In this document: positions 7,985 to 15,382 of the stretch, in pieces
Numbering within the stretch: position 1 is the first letter of the stretch
How the letters are laid out: each line of letters starts with the position of its first letter
Assembly: GCA_035443885.1 (NCBI GenBank)
Contig: DAOMNO010000018.1
Span: 1 to 64,000 of the forward strand
Length of the DNA: 64,000 nucleotides
Direction: 5' to 3'
From: DAOMNO01 sp035443885
Lineage (GTDB): Bacteria; Planctomycetota; Phycisphaerae; Phycisphaerales; SM1A02
Program-made: the position numbers and the translations under genes
The notes under the pieces: model-generated
Seen by the model: only the letters and a program-made list of their open reading frames with translations
Told to the model about the DNA's origin: nothing
Databases searched by the model: none

Positions 7985-8404
7985 ATGTCGAATCGCGCAT
8001 TGCACAACCCGTTCATGAAGGTCCGTTCGGACCACGCTTCAGAGACTGCTGAGGACTACGTCGAAGCGGTTTCAGACATCGTGCACCGCACCGGCGAGTG
8101 TCGGGTGAAGGACTTGGCGGGGCATATGGGTGTATCCCATGTAACGGTAACACGCATCATCGCGCGATTGCAGGATGAGGGATTGGTGGAGACCGAGCCG
8201 TACCGACCTGTACGATTGACCGCAGCGGGCGAGCGGCTGGCAGCAATCAGTCGTCGTCGGCATGAAGTGGTGTTAGCGTTCCTGCTCGCCCTTGGCGTGC
8301 CTGAAGCAGACGCTCGACGCGATACGGAAGGCATTGAGCATCATGTCGGTCCTGCAACGCTTGAACGAATGGAAACGTTCCTTCGCACACGAGAGGTGCA
8401 GTGA
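7985..8404 (+). CDS. mntR: Manganese-responsive DtxR-family repressor MntR
   Basis: A 139-residue transcription factor. Residues 17-80 form the winged helix (AEDYVEAVSDIVHRTGECRVKD..., recognition helix VSHVTVTRIIARLQDEG) and the rest the metal-binding/dimerisation domain, with RRRHEVVLAFLLALGV and DTEGIEHHVGPATL holding the usual Glu/His ligands. The sequence strongly resembles E. coli MntR. It lacks the SH3-like third domain of DtxR/IdeR. A GTG at 7974 preceded by GAAGTGGGG is an alternative start. Its stop overlaps the next ATG (ATGA), so regulator and transporter are coupled. Likely represses its own operon and the porin when Mn(II) is plentiful. Confidence 0.92.
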   Translation: MSNRALHNPFMKVRSDHASETAEDYVEAVSDIVHRTGECRVKDLAGHMGVSHVTVTRIIARLQDEGLVETEPYRPVRLTAAGERLAAISRRRHEVVLAFLLALGVPEADARRDTEGIEHHVGPATLERMETFLRTREVQ

Positions 8405-9426
8405 TGAGGTCTCTTTGGTTTCGCTTGTGGTGCAATGTTTTGACGTGCGGGCTGCTTGCAGTAGCTCTTTTGTGGTCAATGGGTTGCGAGGGCGACGCAT
8501 CCGCAAAGGATCAGCGTGGTGAAGCCGGCGCTCGTGCGGAGATGATGATTGTCGCGACTACTGCGATGATTGGCGACCTTGTGCGAGATATTGCAGGAGA
8601 GCGCGCCGATGTGCATGTGCTGATGGGGCCGGGTGTCGATCCGCATGTCTATCGCCCCACGCGGGGCGATGTGAGCCTTCTGTTGCGTGCGGATGCGGTG
8701 TTTTCCAACGGGCTTCATCTGGAAGGGCGGATGGATGAGACTTTTGAGCGGCTTGCTGTGGCGGGCAAGCCCGTATTCGCTGTTGCGGAGCTTCTGCCGC
8801 GCGATTATCTGCTGATTGATGACAATGCGCAAGGTGCGCCGGACCCGCATGTGTGGATGGATGTGCGCGGCTGGATGCGCGTCGCGGAAATCATCGTCGA
8901 ATCGCTCTCAAGGCTCGATGAGTCTTACGCAGCGGTGTATCGTGAGCGAGGCGATCAATTGCTGGAAACGCTCCGTGCGCTTGATGCCTACGCGAAACAG
9001 TCCATCGCAAGCATTCCCCTGTCGAAGCGCGTACTGGTAACGGCACATGATGCGTTCAGTTACTTCTCTCGCGCATACGACATCGAAGTCCAGGCGATTC
9101 AGGGTATCAGCACGGATTCCGAAGCAGGTCTTCGCCGGATTGAGGAACTGGTCGAACTGATCGTTACGCGCCGAATTGAGGCCATATTTACCGAATCGAG
9201 CGTCTCAGACAAGAATATGCGAGCCTTGCTGGAAGGCGCGAAATCGCGAGGGCATCACGTGCACCTTGGTGGCGAGTTGTTTTCAGATGCGATGGGCACG
9301 CCGGGCACATACGAAGGCACGTACATCGGCATGATTGATCATAACGTAACCGTCATCACCCGCGCACTGGGCGGAACAGTCCCAGATCACGGATTCAGCG
9401 GGCGGCTCAATGGAAAACCGGAATGA
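8404..9426 (+). CDS. mntA: Metal ABC transporter substrate-binding lipoprotein (TroA/MntA type)
   Basis: A 340-residue cluster A-I binding protein for Mn or Zn. The N-terminus is a lipoprotein signal with lipobox WSMGC and lipidation at Cys28. Predicted metal ligands are His81 (DPHVY), His149 (DPHVW), His215 (TAHDAF) and Asp312 (GMIDHN), the arrangement of TroA; a third-position His is found in proteins that bind Mn or Zn. There is no His-rich loop of the ZnuA kind, which with the MntR context favours manganese. The ATG overlaps the mntR stop and the stop overlaps the ATPase start, both as ATGA. Confidence 0.9.
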   Translation: MRSLWFRLWCNVLTCGLLAVALLWSMGCEGDASAKDQRGEAGARAEMMIVATTAMIGDLVRDIAGERADVHVLMGPGVDPHVYRPTRGDVSLLLRADAVFSNGLHLEGRMDETFERLAVAGKPVFAVAELLPRDYLLIDDNAQGAPDPHVWMDVRGWMRVAEIIVESLSRLDESYAAVYRERGDQLLETLRALDAYAKQSIASIPLSKRVLVTAHDAFSYFSRAYDIEVQAIQGISTDSEAGLRRIEELVELIVTRRIEAIFTESSVSDKNMRALLEGAKSRGHHVHLGGELFSDAMGTPGTYEGTYIGMIDHNVTVITRALGGTVPDHGFSGRLNGKPE

Positions 9427-10247
9427 CGCACACAGCGGCGCACATCGCGGCATCGTTGAACGGTGAAAGGAAGTCGCCGAGCGTCGTACCACTCGCATTG
9501 CGCGATGTAACCGTTGTCTATCAGCGCAAGCCGGTGTTGTGGGACATTGATTACGAAACCCCGCCTGATGCACTCGTCGGCATTGTTGGCCCCAACGGCG
9601 CGGGCAAGAGTACGCTCATCAAGGCAGCGCTTGGCCTTGTCCCTCTTGCATCGGGTCATGTGGAGATTTTCGGTCGCCCGACGCGCGAGCAACGGCGGCG
9701 TATCGGCTACGTGCCGCAGCGCGAGAGCGTGGATTGGGAGTTTCCAGCTAGCGCGTTGGATGTTGTTGTGATGGGGCGCTATGGCCGAATCGGGTGGTTT
9801 CGGCGAATCAGCCGCGCTCATCGTGATGCGGCGATGGCATGCCTCGACCAAGTCGGTATGGCGGAGTTCGCGAATCGTCAGATCGGCCAGCTTTCCGGCG
9901 GGCAGCAGCAGCGCGTGTTTCTCGCGCGTGCGCTTGCGCAGGAAGCGGATCTTTACCTGATGGATGAACCGTTCGCGGGTGTGGATGCTGCGACCGAGCG
10001 CACGATCATTGAGATTCTGCGCCGATTACGCGATTCCGGCCGCACGTGTCTTGTCGTGCATCACGACCTGAACACGGTTCGGGACTACTTCGATTCGTTG
10101 CTCCTTCTGAACATGCGCGTTGTTGCATCGGGGCCGACGGCGCACGTGCTGACCGATGAGAACCTTCGCCGAACCTATGGCGGCAGGTTGACGCTGCTCG
10201 AGAAGGCGACCACTGCGATGGCGGCAGGCGGCGTGCCGCGGGAGTGA
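9423..10247 (+). CDS. mntB: Metal ABC transporter ATP-binding protein
   Basis: A 274-residue ABC ATPase that powers the two permeases encoded next. Walker A GPNGAGKST lies at 56-64, the ABC signature LSGGQ at 157-161 and Walker B DLYLMDE at 176-182, with a switch histidine in VVHHDLN. The N-terminal 20 residues are unusually long for the family. It overlaps the binding-protein stop by four bases and is followed after four bases by a permease gene, consistent with a single mRNA. Confidence 0.93.
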   Translation: MTHTAAHIAASLNGERKSPSVVPLALRDVTVVYQRKPVLWDIDYETPPDALVGIVGPNGAGKSTLIKAALGLVPLASGHVEIFGRPTREQRRRIGYVPQRESVDWEFPASALDVVVMGRYGRIGWFRRISRAHRDAAMACLDQVGMAEFANRQIGQLSGGQQQRVFLARALAQEADLYLMDEPFAGVDAATERTIIEILRRLRDSGRTCLVVHHDLNTVRDYFDSLLLLNMRVVASGPTAHVLTDENLRRTYGGRLTLLEKATTAMAAGGVPRE

Positions 10248-10251
10248 TAGT

Positions 10252-11601
10252 GTGACAGCGCTCCTTTCTGATGTCTGGCACCTCGTAACGCTCGATGCGC
10301 CGTACAACACGCGGCTGGTGCTGCGCAGCGTGGGTGTGCTTGGCGCAGCGTGTGGTGCAGTTGGGGTCTTTCTGCTCCTGCGAAGGCGTTCACTTGTGGC
10401 GGATGCGCTCGCGCACGCCGCGCTGCCCGGTGTGTGTGTGGGCTTTCTTCTTGCAGTTGTGCTCGGCTTGGATGCACGATCGCTGGCGATTCTGCTGCCC
10501 GCCGCGGCGATCGCAGGCGCATTGAGCATTGCGTCGATCCATGCGCTGACCAGACTGCCTCGCGTGCGTGAGGACGCAGCCATCGGGATTGTTCTCAGCG
10601 TGTTTTTCGCCGTCGGCGTTGTTCTGCTCAGCGCGATTCAGGCGTTGCCGGTTTCACAGAAAGCTGGACTCAACCATTTCATCTTCGGACACGCTGCGAC
10701 GATGAGCGCTTCGGACGGGCGAGCGATTCTGATCGCATCGTCAATCGCAATCATCGTGTTGGTCGCGTGCTTCAAAGAACTGCGACTGCTGTGCTTCGAT
10801 TCGTCCTTCGCTGGCGGAATGGGGTTCTCGCGGATTGCGCTCGACGGCATTCTGATGTCGCTGGTTACGCTTCTCACGGTCGTTGGTCTTCACGCGGTCG
10901 GCGCGCTGCTCATCGTCGCGCTGCTCATCATTCCCGCAGCAGCGGCACGGTTCTGGACCGACCATCTCGGTGTCATGGCTGTCATCGCCATGTTCATCGG
11001 TGGAATCGGCGCGTATGTTGGTGCGGCAAGCTCCGCGGCGGAAGCCAACGTGCCGACTGGCCCCGCGATCGTACTGTGCTGCGGCGCGCTCTTTTTCATC
11101 AGCATGGCTATCGCGCCGAAGCGAGGCCTGTTGGCTGAGCATGTTCGTCGAATCATGACGAATGGGCGAATAGGACGCCAGCATCTTCTTCGCGCGATGT
11201 ACGAGCGAGGCGAGATTGTGGGCAATGCCCTCGCGCCTGTGTTGGTGGACGATCTTCAGGAGCGGCGAAGCTGGCCCGCCAATCGAGTGAGGCGATTGCT
11301 TGCGCGGGCAGCCCGGCAGGGCGATGTGGAACAGGTTGGCAGCGGGTATGTCTTGACGGCTCATGGCCGAGAAGCCGCTGCCAAACTTGTTCGTGCACAT
11401 CGACTACTTGAGTACTATCTGGCCACGCGAGCGGATGTCGCGCCGCACGAACTCGATCGCGCTGCGGACGACATTGAACATGCGCTTGGGCCGCAGTTGA
11501 TTGAGGACTTGGAGAGATCGTTGCAATCGCAGCAGGCGATTCGTACGGGAGCCATGCCTGATTCGCCCCACGAACTCAGCCAGAGGGAAGGCGGCACGTG
11601 A
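10252..11601 (+). CDS. mntC: Metal ABC permease fused to a DtxR-like winged-helix and dimerisation module
   Basis: A GTG-started 449-residue protein. Residues 1 to about 290 are the multi-helix ZnuB/MntB-type permease (LLLRRRSLVADALAHAALPG is the typical coupling segment). Residues about 296-435 are soluble and look like a DtxR-family regulator: a helix-turn-helix-like region (WPANRVRRLLARAARQGDVE) with a wing (GSGYVLTAHGREAA), then HRLLEYYLATRADVAPHELD and ADDIEHALGPQLIEDLE, which resemble the metal-binding dimerisation helices of DtxR/MntR. Ordinary permeases of this family stop at about 290 residues. The tail could sense cytoplasmic metal and gate transport, or bind DNA at the membrane; both are inference. 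Confidence 0.85.
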   Translation: MTALLSDVWHLVTLDAPYNTRLVLRSVGVLGAACGAVGVFLLLRRRSLVADALAHAALPGVCVGFLLAVVLGLDARSLAILLPAAAIAGALSIASIHALTRLPRVREDAAIGIVLSVFFAVGVVLLSAIQALPVSQKAGLNHFIFGHAATMSASDGRAILIASSIAIIVLVACFKELRLLCFDSSFAGGMGFSRIALDGILMSLVTLLTVVGLHAVGALLIVALLIIPAAAARFWTDHLGVMAVIAMFIGGIGAYVGAASSAAEANVPTGPAIVLCCGALFFISMAIAPKRGLLAEHVRRIMTNGRIGRQHLLRAMYERGEIVGNALAPVLVDDLQERRSWPANRVRRLLARAARQGDVEQVGSGYVLTAHGREAAAKLVRAHRLLEYYLATRADVAPHELDRAADDIEHALGPQLIEDLERSLQSQQAIRTGAMPDSPHELSQREGGT

Positions 11602-12515
11602 GCGGGTTCCATGACTTTCTCGTGCAGGATGTGCCGATGCTCGCTTCGGGCGTGCTGGCATCCGTCGCGTGCGCATTGGTCGGATGTTTTCTCGTACTGC
11701 GGCGGCTGAGCCTGATGGGGGATGCAATCAGTCATGCCGTGCTGCCGGGGATTGTCGTGGCGTTTCTGCTGGCGGGAACATTGCGCGGTATGCCGATCTT
11801 CCTTGGTGCGGCGGCTGCGGGTGTGCTGACCGCGCTGCTCACGGAGTTGATTCATCGCATCGGTCGCGTGGAGACTGGTGCAGCGATGGGCGTCGTATTT
11901 ACTGTCTTCTTTGCACTCGGTGTGTTAATGTTGGAGCGAACAAGCGGCGGGGGGATTCACCTTGATGCGGAGTGCGTGCTCTACGGCGCGATGGAGAACG
12001 TGCTGTGGATCAACGCTCCGACATCGGCGAGCGAGTGGTTCACATCAGCAGCGTGGGCCTACTTCCCTCGACAGCTCGGGACGCTTGCAGCGGTTGCGAT
12101 GTTGAACGCCGTGCTCATCGCCATCTTTTTCAAGGAATTTCGAATCGCCGCCTTCGATCCTGGGCTTGCCGCATCGCAGGGGGTAAGCCCCGCAGCAATG
12201 CATTACCTGCTGATGACGATGGTCGCCATCACCACGATCGCGGCCTTTGAAGCTGTTGGCTCGATTCTCGTTGTGGCGATGCTGATCGTCCCCGGCGTGA
12301 TCGCACATCTTTACGTCAATCGCCTCGGCTCCATGCTGCTGCTGGCGACGCTGGCAGCAGTGATCGCTTCAGCAGGCGGATACGCAGCAGCAGCAGCGAT
12401 GAACATGAATGCCGCAGGGATGATCGGCGTGATGCTTGGTGTGCTGCTGATTGTGGCGTGCTCATTCTCGCCCCACGGCGGGTGGTTGCGGCGACGGGTC
12501 GTTCGTGCCGAGTGA
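11598..12515 (+). CDS. mntD: Metal ABC transporter permease
   Basis: A 305-residue second permease of the ZnuB/MntB family, lacking the regulatory tail of its neighbour. Predicted membrane helices fill the protein; the cytoplasmic coupling segment FLVLRRLSLMGDAISHAVLPG near residues 32-52 and the late motif IVPGVIAHL are family marks. The GTG start overlaps the previous stop (GTGA). With two distinct permeases the complex is probably a heterodimer with a dimer of the ATPase. It is the last gene of the operon and faces the dockerin-tagged genes tail to tail. Confidence 0.92.
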   Translation: MSGFHDFLVQDVPMLASGVLASVACALVGCFLVLRRLSLMGDAISHAVLPGIVVAFLLAGTLRGMPIFLGAAAAGVLTALLTELIHRIGRVETGAAMGVVFTVFFALGVLMLERTSGGGIHLDAECVLYGAMENVLWINAPTSASEWFTSAAWAYFPRQLGTLAAVAMLNAVLIAIFFKEFRIAAFDPGLAASQGVSPAAMHYLLMTMVAITTIAAFEAVGSILVVAMLIVPGVIAHLYVNRLGSMLLLATLAAVIASAGGYAAAAAMNMNAAGMIGVMLGVLLIVACSFSPHGGWLRRRVVRAE

Positions 12516-12527
12516 TAACGTAAAGAA

Positions 12528-12551
12528 AACCCCGGCCATAAGGCCGGGGTT
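12528..12551 (-). terminator. Rho-independent terminator of the first FG-GAP gene
   Basis: A ten-base stem (AACCCCGGCC with GGCCGGGGTT) and four-base loop, followed on the minus strand by TTTTCTTT. The U-rich run exists only on the minus strand, so it serves the FG-GAP gene rather than mntD. Confidence 0.85.
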
Positions 12552-12756
12552 GGGTTCAGGTTCGCTGAACGAATCGGGATTACTTGCCGCAGGGGCCCCA
12601 TGCGCCGAGGAGGATGAGGAGGTCCTGCACATCGACGGTGCCGCTGTTGTTGAGGTCAGCCGGGCATCCACCCTTGCCGCACGGACCCCACGCGCCGAGG
12701 AGGATCAGGAGGTCCTGAACATCGACAGCGCCTGAGTTGTTGAGATCGCCCGTGCA
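12528..12756. repeat. 3'-end duplication, copy 1
   Basis: This block matches 15154-15382 without gaps and with about five differences by eye. It spans the terminator, the stop codon and the dockerin-like coding region. Because the identity continues past the stop codon into the terminator, it reflects DNA duplication or gene conversion rather than protein-level constraint alone. Confidence 0.8.
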
Positions 12757-14955
12757 GACAGGCGTACCACACACGCACTGCTCGACGCGGAAGTTATCGA
12801 TGACTGCATTGGTGATCGAGTTGTTCTGCGCGTCCTCAATGACGAAGCGCACACGCACCGTTGAGGTCGGCGTGACGTAGTCGCTGACGAGGAACGACAC
12901 CGTCTGCCATTCGCTCTGCGTGTCGCCGGTGTGGTGCACTGGCACCCACGTCTCGCCGTCATTGTTCGACACCTCTGTGTAGAGGAAATCAGCGGTCAAT
13001 GGATGTGCCCACGTTGAGCAGAAGACCCATCGATCATAAGTGATGATGCCGTTGGTGCCTTCAAGATCGATCACCGGCGAGGTGAGGATCGTCGGACCCC
13101 AGTCCAGATCGCACTGACCGGCAGTCTGGCCCGGCAGACAGTTCTGCGTGATGAACGCCTGACCGAACGCGTTCGGCGAGTTGTCGCCGTCCGGTGAAGA
13201 GAGGCGACCGCCTGAGATCACTGCGAGAGGCACGGCCTGCTGCCATGCGCCGCCTGTGAGTGAAGGATCATTCCAGACGGTCCAGCCAGTGACTGCTCCA
13301 TCAAAGTCGTTGGTGTAGTTCGTTTCGAAGTCCACCGTGGCGATCGCTGAGTAGAACGCTTGCGGCGCTCCTGCGGGATCCACAAACACAGTCGCGCCCA
13401 TCTGCACTTCGACGTAGTAACGCAGCGAAGAGCCGCAGTCGGAGGCTGGGAGGGTTGCGGTCCACGTCTCGCCACCTTCGTGATCAATCGGGGTCGCAGA
13501 GAATGCGCCGCCATTGATTGAGGTGTGCAGCCATGCGCCGGTAACTGATCCGCCTACAGCTGCGAGGTTGATCGCGATCTCGGTCGGGCTGTTTGGCACG
13601 ATGGTGTCGGGGCGGCCATTCGGGTACGTGATGGCGACGCTCACCGGAGGAATACTCATCCAGACCTGCGTGCTCTGGCAGCGGCCGACGACGATGTCCT
13701 TCCAGCCGTCGCCGTTGATGTCGAAGACGGCAAAGTCATACACGCCGACCATCATGGATGTCGGGATGTTCGAATAGTCGCGGGTGAAGGTAACGTTCGG
13801 CGGGTTCGCATTGTTACGGTGAATATTGCTCGTTCGGTTGCAGCCGGGGATATCGACATCCACGTCCGCGATCAGAAGGTCGTTCCATCCGTTGTTGTTG
13901 AGGTCAACAATGACAGAGTTGCCGCTGAATCCGCCGCCACCGAGCTGCGGCAGCATGACGGAGATGAACGTGGCTTGACCGCTACTCGGTCCCTGATTCA
14001 GAGCCACGCGATCAGTGCCGTCGTCAGAGATGACGATGTCCATTCGGCCGTTGTTGTTGAGGTCACCCACGCTCATGTGGTAGTGCGCCGATTGGCTCGG
14101 AGTATGCCATGAGGTGAACACGCCGTTGGCGTTGTTGTAGGCGATTTTGACCGGGCCGTTCTCGCTCTTGACGATGTCGCGCCAGCCGTTGCCGTTCATG
14201 TCAACGATGGCGCCAGCCGTGCCAAAGCCTGAACTGACAAAGCCGGAAGGCAGTCGTGTCGTGGTTTCGTTGGCGAAGTTCGCTGCGCCGTTATTGACGA
14301 GCAGGAAGTCGTTGAACGTGCTGTTGTAGGTAACAAAGTACAGATCGGGGAAGCCGTTGCCCGTTACGTCGCCACCCGCGACGGCGCATGTGTTCGGCGC
14401 CTGGGCGAGCTGCGGGATGCGTGCCTGCTCATAGCGCAGACCGACCCAGTTGCCGCCGCTGTTGCCCTGATTCATGTAGGTTCGCGGGTGCGAAATCGTC
14501 TTGGGCAGTCCCGTGCCATATGCGGTTGAGGTTACGACATCGCGCCAACCATCGTTGTTCAGATCGATGATGATGACATCGCGGTCATTCGTTTCATCGA
14601 GGAATCCCTGGCCGCCATCATCCGCAGCGGATGCGTACAACGCTGTGCGATCGACGAGCACGCCGTTGATCGAATGACCTTCTGCAATGCCCTCATTCAT
14701 CAGCAGCACGTTCACGCGCCTGCCGGGTGTCGAGAAAGGTTGCTTGCGAACAACGATCAGGTCGATGCGACCGTTGTTATTAAGATCGCCCCACGCATAG
14801 TCCTTCTCCTCGCCACACTGCAAGACAAGTGAGGGGGAAGCAATGATGCGGGTGGAACTTTGGTTGGAGAACTCAGGCCAGATGTCGGCCCAAGCGGCTC
14901 CACAGAGCGATGCTGAAGCAACGCCTGCGAGAGCAAGTCGTGGAACACATGTCAT
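12580..14955 (-). CDS. Secreted FG-GAP/VCBS repeat protein with dockerin-like C-terminus (copy A)
   Basis: 791 residues from the ATG at 14955, which has a GGAGAGA ribosome site and a signal peptide ending AAWA/DIWPEF. Residues about 45-440 are a run of FG-GAP-like units with Asp/Asn-rich calcium loops (GDLNNNGRIDLIV, DLNNDGWRDVV, DMNGNGWRDIV, DINGDGWKDIV), predicting an integrin-alpha-like beta propeller. A jelly-roll-like region follows (YDRWVFCST... VRVRFVIEDAQNN), then two DLNNSGxVDVQDLLILL motifs. Probably extracellular, binding ligand or matrix; no enzyme motif is seen. A paralogue lies directly upstream on the same strand. Confidence 0.88.
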   Translation of the reverse strand: MTCVPRLALAGVASASLCGAAWADIWPEFSNQSSTRIIASPSLVLQCGEEKDYAWGDLNNNGRIDLIVVRKQPFSTPGRRVNVLLMNEGIAEGHSINGVLVDRTALYASAADDGGQGFLDETNDRDVIIIDLNNDGWRDVVTSTAYGTGLPKTISHPRTYMNQGNSGGNWVGLRYEQARIPQLAQAPNTCAVAGGDVTGNGFPDLYFVTYNSTFNDFLLVNNGAANFANETTTRLPSGFVSSGFGTAGAIVDMNGNGWRDIVKSENGPVKIAYNNANGVFTSWHTPSQSAHYHMSVGDLNNNGRMDIVISDDGTDRVALNQGPSSGQATFISVMLPQLGGGGFSGNSVIVDLNNNGWNDLLIADVDVDIPGCNRTSNIHRNNANPPNVTFTRDYSNIPTSMMVGVYDFAVFDINGDGWKDIVVGRCQSTQVWMSIPPVSVAITYPNGRPDTIVPNSPTEIAINLAAVGGSVTGAWLHTSINGGAFSATPIDHEGGETWTATLPASDCGSSLRYYVEVQMGATVFVDPAGAPQAFYSAIATVDFETNYTNDFDGAVTGWTVWNDPSLTGGAWQQAVPLAVISGGRLSSPDGDNSPNAFGQAFITQNCLPGQTAGQCDLDWGPTILTSPVIDLEGTNGIITYDRWVFCSTWAHPLTADFLYTEVSNNDGETWVPVHHTGDTQSEWQTVSFLVSDYVTPTSTVRVRFVIEDAQNNSITNAVIDNFRVEQCVCGTPVCTGDLNNSGAVDVQDLLILLGAWGPCGKGGCPADLNNSGTVDVQDLLILLGAWGPCGK

Positions 14956-15153
14956 AGGGGGTCTCTCCTTGCCCGGAACACAAAACCGCAAAATGAGTCC
15001 CAAGGGCGTCGATACGCACCGGACCAAGTCTCTCTTGTGCCGGAAATCGTCAGGGTTGTCAAGCGAAAAATGCTCAAGAAAGCGTGTCTTTTTATATGGA
15101 GCAAGATTGAATCATTGGAAGCGGGGGCAGCATCGGGAAATGTGCGAAAGAAA

Positions 15154-15177
15154 AACCCCGGCCATAAGGCCGGGGTT
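15154..15177 (-). terminator. Rho-independent terminator of the second FG-GAP gene
   Basis: Same ten-base stem and ATAA/TTAT loop as the terminator at 12528-12551, followed on the minus strand by TTTTTCTTTC. Confidence 0.85.
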
Positions 15178-15382
15178 GGGTTCAGGTTCGCTGAACGAAT
15201 CAGGGTTACTCGCCGCAGGGGCCCCATGCGCCGAGGAGGATGAGGAGGTCCTGCACATCGACGGTGCCGCTGTTGTTGAGGTCAGCCGGGCATCCACCCT
15301 TGCCGCACGGACCCCACGCGCCGAGGAGGATCAGGAGGTCCTGCACATCGACAGCGCCTGAGTCGTTGAGATCGCCCGTGCA
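15154..15382. repeat. 3'-end duplication, copy 2
   Basis: Second copy of the block at 12528-12756, at a constant offset of 2626 bases. A further near-identical stretch joins 13034-13240 with 15660-15866, while the propeller-coding halves of the two genes are clearly diverged. Confidence 0.8.

Noticed and set aside
12516..12579. The hairpin at 12528-12551 as a terminator for the manganese transporter operon.
   Set aside because: On the plus strand the stem is followed by GGGTTC, not a U-run; the T-rich tract is only on the minus strand.
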